A DNA stretch of 64,000 nucleotides from contig NZ_JOJM01000017.1 in assembly GCF_000720325.1 (NCBI RefSeq), positions 62,001 through 126,000 of the forward strand. Direction: 5' to 3'. This DNA comes from Streptomyces sp. NRRL B-1347. Lineage in GTDB: Bacteria; Actinomycetota; Actinomycetes; Streptomycetales; Streptomycetaceae. Below the pieces are notes generated by a model. It did no database searches, was not told where the DNA came from, and saw nothing but the letters and a program-made list of their open reading frames with translations. Both the position numbers and the translations under genes were made by a program. How positions within the stretch are numbered: the stretch's first letter is position 1; each line of letters starts with the position of its first letter. Positions 18,832 through 27,126 of this stretch are shown one piece after another.

Positions 18832-19284
18832 TCAGCGGACCTTTCCGCTGAGCCAGGGAGTGAGCGAGATCATGGGGATGAGCTCCTTGTACGTCGCGTC
18901 CCCGGGCAGCGGTACGACCAGCCAGTAGCCGGGCGGGAAGCGCCGCCCCTTGACGTACGCCAGGCCGCCGAAGACGGACCGCAGGAAGGGCGGCACGTGG
19001 TCGCGCGGCACGTCGTGGCACTCGACGCCGTCGACGTCGATCAAGGCGTCGTCGTCGGGGTAGAGCCGCACGGACACCCGCGGGGAGCCGCCGAACTCCA
19101 CGAACGCCTCGTGCGGCAGCGAGCCGTCCGCGTCGGTGGTCACGGCGACTCCGGCCGCGGTGCGGCGGGACGTCCGGTCGGCACCTATGTCGTGGCCGAC
19201 CTCGATCTCCAGGTGGTACTCGCGGGCTATCTCCCGCAGTGCCCTCACGGCGGCCTCGGTGCTGTGCAGATGCTCCATACCCAT
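18832..19284 (-). CDS. Conserved hypothetical protein, 150 aa
   Basis: The start is taken at ATG 19284 (MGMEHLHSTEAAVRALREIAREYHLEIEVG). ATG 19278 is possible, and the ribosome-binding site is weak. The protein is soluble, acidic and has no signal peptide. It contains a beta-rich central part with YPDDDALIDVDGVECHDVP and ends in PMISLTPWLSGKVR. I do not recognise a domain. The size and beta content recall small immunity-like or SMI1-like proteins, but no toxin gene is near, so I make no functional claim. The open frame upstream of this start is antisense to kptA and not coding. Confidence 0.65.
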   Translation of the reverse strand: MGMEHLHSTEAAVRALREIAREYHLEIEVGHDIGADRTSRRTAAGVAVTTDADGSLPHEAFVEFGGSPRVSVRLYPDDDALIDVDGVECHDVPRDHVPPFLRSVFGGLAYVKGRRFPPGYWLVVPLPGDATYKELIPMISLTPWLSGKVR

Positions 19285-19357
19285 CGATCTTGCCTGGTCA
19301 GGGCCCGTCGTGCCGAGCCCCGGGGGCCGGTCGGTCCGAGCGCGACGGCCGGGCAGG

Positions 19358-20095
19358 TCAGTGCGGTGCGGGGAAGCGCAGATAACGGGCGGGCACGGCG
19401 GCGGTGAGCCAGACGCCGTTGGCACTGACGTGGAAGACGTGGCCGTCGCGGTGCATCGCGCCGGAGTCGACGGAGAGGACGACGGGCCGGCCGCGCCGCG
19501 CTCCCACCCGCGTGGCCGTCTCGCGGTCGGGCGAGAGGTGGACCGCGTGCCGGTCCATCGGCCGCAGGCCCTCGGCACGGATCGCGGGGAGGCTGCGGGC
19601 CACCGTGCCGTGGAAGAGGTACGCGGGCGGGACGGCAGGGGGCAGCTGGAGGTCCACGGCGACGGAGTGGCCCTGGTTGGCGCGGATCCGGTCGCCGTCG
19701 ACCGTGAACCGCCGCTTGTCGTTGGTGGCCACCACGTGGTCGAGCTCGGCCCGGGTGAAGCGGAACCCGTGCGCCGCGGCGGCCTCGATCAGCGTGCCGA
19801 TGGCGACCCAGCCGCTGTCGTCGAGCGTGATCCCGATGCGCTCGGGCTGATGCCGCAGGTGCTTCGACAGGTATTTCGACACCTTTACGGTGCGCTGGTC
19901 GCCCGGAGGCCGGTCGCCTGGAGGTCGGTTGCCCGGAGGCTGGTCGCCCGGAGGTCGGCCTCCGGAAGGCCGGTCGTCGGAAGGGCGGGTGCCCGAGGGC
20001 CGGGTGCCGGAAGACCAGTCGTCCGGAGTGCGATCGTCCAGAGGTCGCCCTTCCGGAGCTTGTCCTTCTTTCATCTCTTCAGAGTCGCGGTCCAC
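19358..20095 (-). CDS. kptA: RNA 2'-phosphotransferase KptA/Tpt1
   Basis: The protein has 245 residues from GTG 20095 (GGAG 4 bases upstream). An internal ATG at 20074 is possible. KptA transfers an internal 2'-phosphate from RNA to NAD+, giving ADP-ribose cyclic phosphate. Its bacterial substrate is unclear. The core begins at about residue 70: VSKYLSKHLRHQPE, then GWVAIGTLI, IRANQGHS, YLFHGTVARSLPAIRAEGL, HLSPDRETATRVG. It shows the conserved Arg/His/Arg set. The first ~65 residues are an Arg/Pro/Gly/Asp repeat made of 15-bp DNA units and are not part of the family fold. It lies just left of the DnaA-box cluster at 20159-20212. Confidence 0.9.
   Translation of the reverse strand: MDRDSEEMKEGQAPEGRPLDDRTPDDWSSGTRPSGTRPSDDRPSGGRPPGDQPPGNRPPGDRPPGDQRTVKVSKYLSKHLRHQPERIGITLDDSGWVAIGTLIEAAAAHGFRFTRAELDHVVATNDKRRFTVDGDRIRANQGHSVAVDLQLPPAVPPAYLFHGTVARSLPAIRAEGLRPMDRHAVHLSPDRETATRVGARRGRPVVLSVDSGAMHRDGHVFHVSANGVWLTAAVPARYLRFPAPH
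19901..20065 (-). repeat. 15-bp minisatellite coding the KptA N-terminus
   Basis: Eleven consecutive 15-bp units, starting GCCCGGAGGCCGGTC at 19901, cover 165 bp with increasing divergence to the right. On the coding strand each unit gives a pentapeptide such as DRPPG, DQPPG, NRPPG or TRPSG. The units to the left are the most alike, so expansion there is probably recent. Confidence 0.9.
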
Positions 20096-20158
20096 CGTTC
20101 TCCACGCACTCGGTTTTCTGCCATGGACTTTTCATCGAGGAATTCCGCTTTCCATGTT

Positions 20159-20212
20159 TGATCCACAGACAAGTCTGGTTATCCACAGGCCACTTGGGAA
20201 TTCTGTGGACAA
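20159..20212. promoter_or_regulatory. DnaA-box cluster, kptA / MerR gap
   Basis: A perfect TTATCCACA (20179-20187) and a perfect inverted TTGTCCACA (20204-20212) lie with a one-mismatch box TGATCCACA (20159-20167) in 54 bp of AT-richer intergenic DNA. TTGTCCACA is the preferred 9-mer of Streptomyces DnaA. The region is not oriC, since no dnaA/dnaN and no long box array is present. It is either a titration site or a regulatory site. Confidence 0.75.
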
Positions 20213-20215
20213 CTC

Positions 20216-21247
20216 TCAGGTGAAAGGAGGCTTTTGGGGAACTATGCCGGAATCACCCTGACTTGAGGTGAGTGCGTCCAATGTCCTGCCGTGCAGTTCG
20301 CGTTCGGCCGCCGCCGTGATGAACGCGGCCGCGTTCTCCTGCCCAACCAGGGCCTGGACCGCGTCCATTGTGCTGGCGGGAAGCGCCACGTACTGGAGCT
20401 CGTCACGCCGCTGCGGAGGCTCCTCCGCGGCCAGATGACGGCGGAGGTGGCGGGTGGCGAACAGGCGCATGGCGCGGGCCAGTTCCGCGTCGACCGACTT
20501 CTGCGCGAGCGGCCTCAGTCTGCGGATGAGCGAGGCCGCCTCCGCCGCGTCCGCCTCGCTCGGCGGATGGTTTCCCAGATACCGCGCGAAGACGTGCTCA
20601 TTCGTGAACTCCAGGAAACGCGCCGCTATGTGCTCGACCTGCCCCCGCAACTCCCGCAAATGCCCGGAGATCGCCGACAGCGGGACACCCGCCGCGTGCA
20701 ACTCGGCCGCCACCGCGAGCTCCTGGGGGCTCGGCACCAGGAACTCGTCGTCCGTGCCCGGCAGCGGTTCGAGCACGCCGAGCGCCACGGCGTCCGCGAC
20801 CGCCGCGGCGTCCGGAGTACCGCCGAACGCCGCCTCAAGCTCCGCACGGGTGATCCGGTCGGCCTTCTCGTCCGTCCACGGCCCGTCGACCTCGGCGACC
20901 AGGCCCAGCACACCGCCGAGGCCCCGGCCCGCGTCCCAGGCTTCGAGCAGCTCCTTGATGGAGGCCAGGGTGTACCCCCGGTCGAGCAGGTCGGCGATCT
21001 GCCGCAGCCGCGCCAGATGGGCGTCGCCGTACACATTGGACCGCCCGCGCCGCTCAGGGCGGGGGAGCAGACCGCGGTCCTGATAGGCCCGGATGGTGCG
21101 CACCGTGGCACCGCTGTGGTGGGCGAGATCCTCTATGCGGTACTCCACCCGGGGCGCGCCCGCCGGCTCCGCCCGGGGCGCGCTCGGCGGCTCCGCCCGG
21201 GGCGCACCCGGCGCCGAGGCGCGGGCTTCCTCCCTGCGCTCGTCCAA
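20216..21247 (-). CDS. MerR-family transcriptional regulator
   Basis: The protein has 343 residues from a TTG at 21247, which has GGGGGAG only 2-3 bases upstream, so the start is uncertain. The GTG about 33 codons in would still keep the full DNA-binding domain. The MerR winged helix is at about residues 35-105: YRIEDLAHHSGATVRTIRAYQDRGLLPRP, RSNVYGDAHLARLRQIADLLDRGYTLASIKELL. The N-terminal extension is a GAPRAEP-type repeat. The long C-terminal part is helical with no recognisable cofactor domain and no metal-binding cysteine pair. The inducer is unknown. The gene lies between a PF10118-type operon and a DnaA-box cluster. Confidence 0.85.
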   Translation of the reverse strand: MDERREEARASAPGAPRAEPPSAPRAEPAGAPRVEYRIEDLAHHSGATVRTIRAYQDRGLLPRPERRGRSNVYGDAHLARLRQIADLLDRGYTLASIKELLEAWDAGRGLGGVLGLVAEVDGPWTDEKADRITRAELEAAFGGTPDAAAVADAVALGVLEPLPGTDDEFLVPSPQELAVAAELHAAGVPLSAISGHLRELRGQVEHIAARFLEFTNEHVFARYLGNHPPSEADAAEAASLIRRLRPLAQKSVDAELARAMRLFATRHLRRHLAAEEPPQRRDELQYVALPASTMDAVQALVGQENAAAFITAAAERELHGRTLDALTSSQGDSGIVPQKPPFT

Positions 21248-21305
21248 CGCTCCCCCGTCCCTTCCCGGTGGCCCGGTGGCCCCATGGCCCCGGCCGTGCT
21301 CGGCG

Positions 21306-22238
21306 CTACGCGATGGCCGCCCGTCCGGCCGCCGCCACCGCGGACCGCGCGGCGGGCGACCAGGCCAGGTACTCGACGGCCTTGCGCAGCGAACCCTCCT
21401 GCGACGGATGGTACGACCGCCGCAGATAGCGGGGCACGGCCGCGCCTATCTGCCGCCAGGTCGGCAGCAGCCCCTTCCGGACCGCCCTGTGGTGCGCGAG
21501 CAGCGAGTACCGCAGTCGTCCCGCGAGCCGCGGATCGTGGCGGACGAGATACGCGGCACCCCACAGCCACAGGTACAGCATCACCGGGGCCGTGACCGTC
21601 ATGCCCGCCACCCGGCGCACGTACCGGGGAGCTCCGGTGCCGCCGCAGTGCTGGTACATGTCGAAGGCGACCGAGCGGTGCTCGACCTCCTCCGCGCCGT
21701 GCCAGCGCAGCAGGTCCAGCATGACCTCGTCCGCCCGGGCCCGGTCGAGGCCCTCCGCGTGCAGCACCCAGTCGCCGAGCACCGCGGTGAACTGCTCGAT
21801 GGCCGCGACGATCGCGAGGCGGAAGCGCAGCCACTCCTGCGTGGGCACGGGCGCGCCCAGCGGCGGCCGCTCACCGAGGAGCTTCTCGAACAGGAAGTCC
21901 ACGTACTTCGTGAACCCGGTGGTGTCCAGGCGCTGCGCGGCCAGGTGATCGAGCACGTACGCGTGCTGCACGCTGTGCGTGGCCTCCTGCCCCATGAACC
22001 CCTTGACGTCCGCGCGCAGCACCGGATCGGTGATCAGCGGCAGGCCCTCCTTGAAGACCTTCACGAACCACCGCTCGCCCGCCGGGAGCAGCAGATGCAG
22101 GACGTTGATGACGTGGGTGGCCGTGGGCTCGCCCGGGATCCAGTGCAGCGGGGTGGCGTCCCAGTCGAAGGAGACCCGGCGCGGAACGATCGTGTGGTGC
22201 TCCTCGGGGAGCGGCTCGGCGCCGCGCTCCGCGCTCAC
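21306..22238 (-). CDS. PF10118-type metal-dependent hydrolase-like protein
   Basis: The protein has 310 residues from GTG 22238, overlapping the upstream gene's stop by 4 bases (GTGA), so translation is coupled. It is mostly helical with a ferritin-like pattern of acidic/histidine pairs: MGQEATHSVQHAYVL and WHGAEEVEHRSVAFDMY, which look like a di-metal site. Hydrophobic segments occur near residues 205-225. The family is annotated as predicted metal-dependent hydrolases without proven chemistry. The motifs could equally serve a di-iron oxygenase or desaturase-like reaction. It is the last gene of the M24 / EphD-like / PF10118 operon. Confidence 0.78.
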   Translation of the reverse strand: MSAERGAEPLPEEHHTIVPRRVSFDWDATPLHWIPGEPTATHVINVLHLLLPAGERWFVKVFKEGLPLITDPVLRADVKGFMGQEATHSVQHAYVLDHLAAQRLDTTGFTKYVDFLFEKLLGERPPLGAPVPTQEWLRFRLAIVAAIEQFTAVLGDWVLHAEGLDRARADEVMLDLLRWHGAEEVEHRSVAFDMYQHCGGTGAPRYVRRVAGMTVTAPVMLYLWLWGAAYLVRHDPRLAGRLRYSLLAHHRAVRKGLLPTWRQIGAAVPRYLRRSYHPSQEGSLRKAVEYLAWSPAARSAVAAAGRAAIA

Positions 22239-24010
22239 AGCGGGGGCTCCAGGCGCGCCAGGGCGCGCAGGGCCCTGGGCGCGAAGCGGGACATGAGGTG
22301 GGCGCCACGGGCCTCCGGGGTCACCGGCACCACGGCCTGATTGCGGACCACGGCGCGCAGCACGGCGTCGGCGACCTTCTCCGGCGGGTAGTTGCGCAGG
22401 CCGTAGAGCCGGGCGGACTTCTTCTGGCGGCGGGCCTCCTCGTCGGCGGAGACCCCGGCGAAGCGGGCCGTCGCCGTGATGTTCGTGTTCACGAAGCCCG
22501 GGCAGATGGCGGAGACGCCGATGCCCTGGCCCGCGAGCTCGGCGCGCAGGCACTCGCTGAGCATCAGGACGGCTGCCTTCGACGTGCTGTACGCGGGCAG
22601 GGCGCGCGAGGGCTGATAGGCCGCGGCCGACGCGGTGTTCACGATGTGGCCGCCCTGACCGCGCTCGGCCATCTGATTGCCGAAGAGGCGGCAGCCGTGG
22701 ATGACGCCCCACAGATTGACGTCCAGGACCTTCTTCCAGTCCTCGGCGCTGGTGTCGAGGAAGGCGCCGGAGAGGCCGATGCCCGCGTTGTTCACCAGGA
22801 CGTCCACCACGCCGTACTCCGTCGCGACCTTCTCGGCGAGCTTCTCCATGGCCTGCTCGTCGCTGACGTCGACCGTCTCGGCCCAGGCCGCGGGGGCGCC
22901 GACGAGCCGGGACATCTCGGCGGTGCGGGCCGCGCTCTCCGCGTCCCGGTCGACGGCCACCACGCGCGCGCCCGCCTCGGCGAACGCGAACGCCGTGGCG
23001 CGGCCGATGCCGCTGCCCGCGCCCGTGACGAGCACCAGCTGGCCGGAGAACCGGTCGGCGTGCTTGCCGGGAGCCGCGGCCGCGCTCGCCACCGGTGGCA
23101 CGCCGTCCTCGTGGGTGGTGACGAACTCCGTGATCCAGGCGGCCAGTTGGTCCGGGCGGGTGCGCGGCACCCAGTGTTTGGCGGGCAGCGTGCGCCGGGT
23201 CAGCTCCGGGGCCCACTGCTCCAGGTCGTCGTAAAGGCGCTGGGACAGGAAGGCGTCGCCCGCGGGCGTGATGAGCTGCACCGGCGCGTGCGCGTACGCG
23301 TCCGCGCGGGGGCGGCGGAGGCGGGCGCGGACGTTGTCGCGGTAGAGCCAGGCGCCGTGCGCGGCGTCCGTCGGCAGGGACGGCGTGGGGTAGCCATCCG
23401 CAGGCACCTTCTCCACGCGCTGCAGGATCTTCGGCCAGCGCCGGCCGAGCGGTCCGCGCCAGGCCAGCTCGGGGAGCACCGGGGTGTGCAGCATGTACAC
23501 GTACCAGGACTTGGCGCCCTGGTTGACGAGCTGGGCGGCCCGGCGCGGGGTCGGGCGGGTCAGGCGCTTCTTGATCCAGTGCCCGAAGTGGTCGAGGGAC
23601 GGGCCCGACATCGAGGTGAAGGACGCGATCCGGCCCTGGGTGCGCCGGACCGTCACGAACTCCCAGGCCTGCACCGAGCCCCAGTCGTGGCCCACCAGGT
23701 GCACCGGCGCGTCCGGGCTGACCGCGTCGGCGACCGCGAGGAAGTCGTCGGTCAGCTTCTCCAGGGTGAAGCCGCCGCGCAGCGGCCTCGGGGCCGTCGA
23801 CCTGCCGTGGCCGCGCACGTCGTACAGCACCACGTGGAAGCGCTCGGCAAGGCGCGTGGCGACCTCGGACCACACTTCCTTGGAGTCCGGATAGCCGTGC
23901 ACGAGCAGCACCGTGGGCCGTCCGGCCTCGCCCAGCTCGGCGACGCACAGCTCCACGCCACCGGTGCGCACCCAGCGCTCCCGCGCGCCCTTCAGATCCA
24001 CGGTCGTCAT
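22235..24010 (-). CDS. EphD-like alpha/beta hydrolase - SDR fusion
   Basis: The protein has 591 residues from ATG 24010, overlapping the upstream gene by ATGA. The N-terminal half (about 10-290) is an alpha/beta hydrolase of the epoxide-hydrolase type with the Asp nucleophile motif LVGHDWGS. The C-terminal half (about 320-590) is a short-chain dehydrogenase with VTGAGSGIGRAT and the catalytic YSTSK. The same fusion and length occur in mycobacterial EphD, linked to lipid metabolism. Here it probably converts a lipid epoxide or ester and oxidises or reduces the product. That pairing is inference. It is translationally coupled at both ends with the M24-fold and PF10118-type genes. Confidence 0.88.
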   Translation of the reverse strand: MTTVDLKGARERWVRTGGVELCVAELGEAGRPTVLLVHGYPDSKEVWSEVATRLAERFHVVLYDVRGHGRSTAPRPLRGGFTLEKLTDDFLAVADAVSPDAPVHLVGHDWGSVQAWEFVTVRRTQGRIASFTSMSGPSLDHFGHWIKKRLTRPTPRRAAQLVNQGAKSWYVYMLHTPVLPELAWRGPLGRRWPKILQRVEKVPADGYPTPSLPTDAAHGAWLYRDNVRARLRRPRADAYAHAPVQLITPAGDAFLSQRLYDDLEQWAPELTRRTLPAKHWVPRTRPDQLAAWITEFVTTHEDGVPPVASAAAAPGKHADRFSGQLVLVTGAGSGIGRATAFAFAEAGARVVAVDRDAESAARTAEMSRLVGAPAAWAETVDVSDEQAMEKLAEKVATEYGVVDVLVNNAGIGLSGAFLDTSAEDWKKVLDVNLWGVIHGCRLFGNQMAERGQGGHIVNTASAAAYQPSRALPAYSTSKAAVLMLSECLRAELAGQGIGVSAICPGFVNTNITATARFAGVSADEEARRQKKSARLYGLRNYPPEKVADAVLRAVVRNQAVVPVTPEARGAHLMSRFAPRALRALARLEPPL

Positions 24011-24867
24011 GCGGCAGCCCTCTCAGCGTCTTCCACGGACCAGCGCCGCACGTGCGGCAGGTCGTCGTCCAGCCAGAACGCGCTCTCCTCGGGATCCTGG
24101 GAGTCGGTGACGACCAGGATCTCCTCGAACTTCGCCCCCGTGCCCCGGAATCCGAGGTGCGGCTCGACCGCCCACAGGCCCGGCTGCGGCGGGTGGTCGG
24201 AGAACTTGTACGGCGACCACAGGGGCGACCAGCCGTCCCGGTGGCCGCGCAGCGCGTCGCTCGCGAGGCCCTTCAGGGACTGGGTGCCGAAGCCGAAGAC
24301 GTGCGGCGAGAAGCGGCGCTCCGCGACCCGGTCGACCTTGTGCGCGATGACGCCGAAGGGATACGCGCGATGGCGGTTGGCATACCCCTGGCGGACCATG
24401 AGGTGGTCCACGTGCTCGTAGATCTCGCGCAGCGGGCGGCGCTCGCGCACCTCGCGCAGGATCAGCTCGCGGTGCGCCTCCAGGTCGGCGAGGAGCTTGT
24501 CGTGCACCGGGTTGAGGCCGAGGCAGCCCGAGTAGCCGATGTCGGCCGTGTAGCCCTCGTACACCGGGGCCATGTCGAGGATGAACGGCATCCCCGGCTC
24601 CAGCCTGCGGTGGGTGGGGAAGAACTGGAGGGGGATCCGGAAGTTCACGAACGCCGTGCGGTCGCCGAACCAGGCGAAGGGCAGGTGGAACCAGTCCCGC
24701 ACGCCCCGCTCGCGCAGCCACACCCGCTGCATCCGCGCCGCCTCGCGCTCCGTCACCCCCGGCTTGAGCTGGGCGGCGACCGCTTCCGCGCATTCGTACG
24801 CCAGGGTCTGCACACGGCGGAACCCCCGCAGCTCCGCGGAGAGTTCACCCTTCACTGCTGAGGTCAT
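24007..24867 (-). CDS. M24-family (creatinase/aminopeptidase fold) protein
   Basis: The protein has 286 residues from ATG 24867. The longer open frame to 24951 starts with unlikely Ser/His/Arg sequence. The pita-bread fold metal ligands are all recognisable in order: ILDMAPVYEGYTADIGYSG (two Asp), FGVIAHKVDR (His), VEPHLG (Glu) and KFEEILVVTD (Glu). The classical GHGxG is replaced by GVIAHK, so this is not a standard methionine aminopeptidase or Xaa-Pro peptidase. It may act on a non-peptide substrate. It is the first gene of a three-gene operon in which stop and start codons overlap by 4 bases. Confidence 0.8.
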   Translation of the reverse strand: MTSAVKGELSAELRGFRRVQTLAYECAEAVAAQLKPGVTEREAARMQRVWLRERGVRDWFHLPFAWFGDRTAFVNFRIPLQFFPTHRRLEPGMPFILDMAPVYEGYTADIGYSGCLGLNPVHDKLLADLEAHRELILREVRERRPLREIYEHVDHLMVRQGYANRHRAYPFGVIAHKVDRVAERRFSPHVFGFGTQSLKGLASDALRGHRDGWSPLWSPYKFSDHPPQPGLWAVEPHLGFRGTGAKFEEILVVTDSQDPEESAFWLDDDLPHVRRWSVEDAERAAA

Positions 24868-24929
24868 GCCACCGTCCGTCCCGTGTCCGCCGCACGCGTC
24901 ACCGCGCCGTCTCCGTACGTGCCCATAAC

Positions 24930-24951
24930 TTGACACTGATGAATGTGACAA
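24930..24951. promoter_or_regulatory. Candidate operator of the M24/EphD-like operon
   Basis: TTGACAC at 24930-24936 and GTGACAA at 24945-24951 flank an 8-bp spacer in an AT-richer patch 63 bp upstream of the M24 gene. The halves form an imperfect inverted repeat (one mismatch). The element would be read as a TetR/GntR-type site or part of a promoter. No regulator is assigned. Confidence 0.3.
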
Positions 24952-25146
24952 TGCTTGGCGGCTGCGTCAATAGGTCTGCGTGAGCCTTCGGGACCGGTCC
25001 GGAAGAACCCTGAGGGGACCTCCGGGAGAACCCCCAGGGGTTCGACTTCCGGACGACCCCTACGGGCCCGTAATACTCGAGAGTGAGGGCGGAGACAGCC
25101 TGTGGAGTGACGCCCCGGTGTGGCCCGCGCCACTACCGTCGAAGAC

Positions 25147-26172
25147 GTGACTGTGATCGCGACCGAAAGCCTGAGCAAGCGGTTCCCGAGGGTGACCGCG
25201 CTCGACCGGCTGACCTTGGACATCGGACCCGGTGTGACCGGACTCGTCGGAGCCAACGGCGCCGGCAAGTCAACGATGATCAAGATTCTGCTCGGCCTGT
25301 CCCCCGCCACCGAGGGCACCGCGTCCGTGCTCGGCCTCGACGTCGCCACCAGCGGCGGCGAGATCCGCGAGCGCGTCGGCTACATGCCCGAGCACGACTG
25401 CCTGCCGCCGGACGTCTCGGCCACCGAGTTCGTCGTCCACATGGCGCGCATGTCCGGCCTGCCGCCCGCCGCGGCCCGCGAGCGCACCGCCGACACGCTG
25501 CGCCACGTCGGCCTCTACGAGGAGCGCTACCGCCCCATCGGCGGCTACTCGACCGGCATGAAGCAGCGCGTGAAGCTCGCCCAAGCGCTCGTGCACGACC
25601 CTCAGCTGGTCTTCCTGGACGAGCCGACCAACGGCCTCGACCCCGTCGGCCGCGACGAGATGCTGGACCTGATCCGGCGCGTGCACACCGACTTCGGCAT
25701 CTCCGTCCTGGTCACGTCACACCTGCTCGGCGAGCTGGAGCGCACCTGCGACCACGTCGTCGTCATCGACGGCGGCAAGCTCCTGCGCTCCAGCTCCACC
25801 ACGGACTTCACCCAGAGCACCACGACCCTGGCCATCGAGGTCACCGACAGCGACGAGCACCCCGACGGCACCGCCGCGCTGCGCGCGGCCCTGCACACCC
25901 ACGGCGTGACCACGCACGACGACGGGGGCGGGCTGCCCGGCGCGGGCCACATCTTCCTGCTCGACGCCACGGACGAGGCGACGTACGACCTCGTCCGGGA
26001 CACCGTCGCCGACCTCGGCCTCGGCCTCGTCCGCATGGAACAGCGCAGGCACCACATCGCGGAGGTCTTCCGCTCCCAGGACGAGCCGCAGCCGGAGCAG
26101 GTCTCCGAGCGCGCGGCCGCCTGGGCGGCGACCACGGCCGCCGCCGAACAGACGGGAGGCGGCAAGCGATGA
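25147..26172 (+). CDS. ABC transporter ATPase (ABC-2 type, first pair)
   Basis: The protein has 341 residues. The start is taken at GTG 25147 (MTVIATESLSKRFPRVTALDRL), and GTG 25120 is in frame but less likely. Walker A is GANGAGKST, the signature is YSTGMKQRVKLAQAL, and Walker B is LVFLDEPTNGLDP, giving the NatA/DrrA-type ATPase. The last 110 residues are the variable C-terminal domain, ending in an Ala/Glu-rich tail. The permease gene starts in the overlapping ATGA at 26169. The cargo is not known. Such pairs often export drugs or lipids or act in cell-envelope homeostasis. Confidence 0.93.
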   Translation: MTVIATESLSKRFPRVTALDRLTLDIGPGVTGLVGANGAGKSTMIKILLGLSPATEGTASVLGLDVATSGGEIRERVGYMPEHDCLPPDVSATEFVVHMARMSGLPPAAARERTADTLRHVGLYEERYRPIGGYSTGMKQRVKLAQALVHDPQLVFLDEPTNGLDPVGRDEMLDLIRRVHTDFGISVLVTSHLLGELERTCDHVVVIDGGKLLRSSSTTDFTQSTTTLAIEVTDSDEHPDGTAALRAALHTHGVTTHDDGGGLPGAGHIFLLDATDEATYDLVRDTVADLGLGLVRMEQRRHHIAEVFRSQDEPQPEQVSERAAAWAATTAAAEQTGGGKR

Positions 26173-27077
26173 CCGCCGAGTCGACACGGGCGCGCGACGC
26201 CGACTCCACCCAGATCCACAACATCGGGTACCGCAACTACGAAGGACCCCGCCTCGGCCGCGCCTACGCCACCCGCTCGCTGTACTCGCAGAGCCTGCGC
26301 GGCGCCTACGGCCTCGGCCGCTCGGCCAAGTCCAAGGTGCTCCCGATGATCCTCTTCGGGGTCATGTGCGCCCCCGCACTGATCATGGTCGCGGTCGCCG
26401 TCGCCACCAAGGCCGAGAAGCTGCCCGTGGACTACACGCGCTACGCGGTGCTCCTCCAGGCCGTCATCGGCCTCTACTTGGCGGCGCAGGCCCCGCAGAC
26501 CGTCTCCAGGGACCTGCGGTTCAAGACCGTGCCGCTGTACTTCTCCCGCCCCATCGAACGCGTCGACTACGTACGCGCGAAGTTCGCGTCCATGGCGTCG
26601 GCCCTGTTCATCCTCACCGCGACACCGCTGCTCGTGCTCTACGTAGGGGCGTTGTTGGCGAAGCTGGACTTCGCGGACCAGACCAAGGGGTTCGCCCAGG
26701 GGCTCGTCTCCGTCGCCCTGCTGTCGCTGCTCTTCTCCGGGATCGCGCTCGTCATCTCGGCCGTGACACCCCGTCGCGGCTTCGGCATCGCCGCGGTCAT
26801 CGCCGTGCTGACCATCTCCTACGGAGCGGTGTCCACCGTCCAGGCCATCGCGCACGAACAGGGCGGCAACGGCACCGCCATCGAGTGGCTCGGCCTGTTC
26901 TCGCCGATCACCCTCATCGACGGAGTGCAGACCGCCTTCCTCGGCGCGACCTCCTCGTTCCCCGGGAGCCAAGGCCCCTCGGCGGGCGTCGGCGTCGTCT
27001 ACCTCCTCGTCGTCCTCGCCCTCGTCGCGGGCAGCTACGCCGCTCTCCTGCGCCGCTACCGAAAGGCCGGACTGTGA
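26169..27077 (+). CDS. ABC-2 type permease (first pair)
   Basis: The protein has 302 residues with six predicted membrane segments. The cytosolic N-terminus includes IHNIGYRNYEGPRLGRAYATRSLY, typical of this permease subgroup, then VLPMILFGVMCAPALIMVAVAV and later helices up to VVYLLVVLALVAGSYAALLRRYRKAGL. It is coupled by a 4-bp overlap to the preceding ATPase and should form a dimeric exporter with it. The gene ends 49 bp before a second ATPase gene, so four transporter genes form one apparent transcription unit. Confidence 0.92.
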   Translation: MTAESTRARDADSTQIHNIGYRNYEGPRLGRAYATRSLYSQSLRGAYGLGRSAKSKVLPMILFGVMCAPALIMVAVAVATKAEKLPVDYTRYAVLLQAVIGLYLAAQAPQTVSRDLRFKTVPLYFSRPIERVDYVRAKFASMASALFILTATPLLVLYVGALLAKLDFADQTKGFAQGLVSVALLSLLFSGIALVISAVTPRRGFGIAAVIAVLTISYGAVSTVQAIAHEQGGNGTAIEWLGLFSPITLIDGVQTAFLGATSSFPGSQGPSAGVGVVYLLVVLALVAGSYAALLRRYRKAGL

Positions 27078-27126
27078 CCGCCCATCCGTCGCCCGCCGCG
27101 ACCCCGACACGGAATGGGCCGCGCCC

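Noticed and set aside
18832..19284. Assigning the 150-aa protein to a toxin-immunity family
   Set aside because: It is small, acidic and beta-rich, but has no partner toxin gene and no clear motif.
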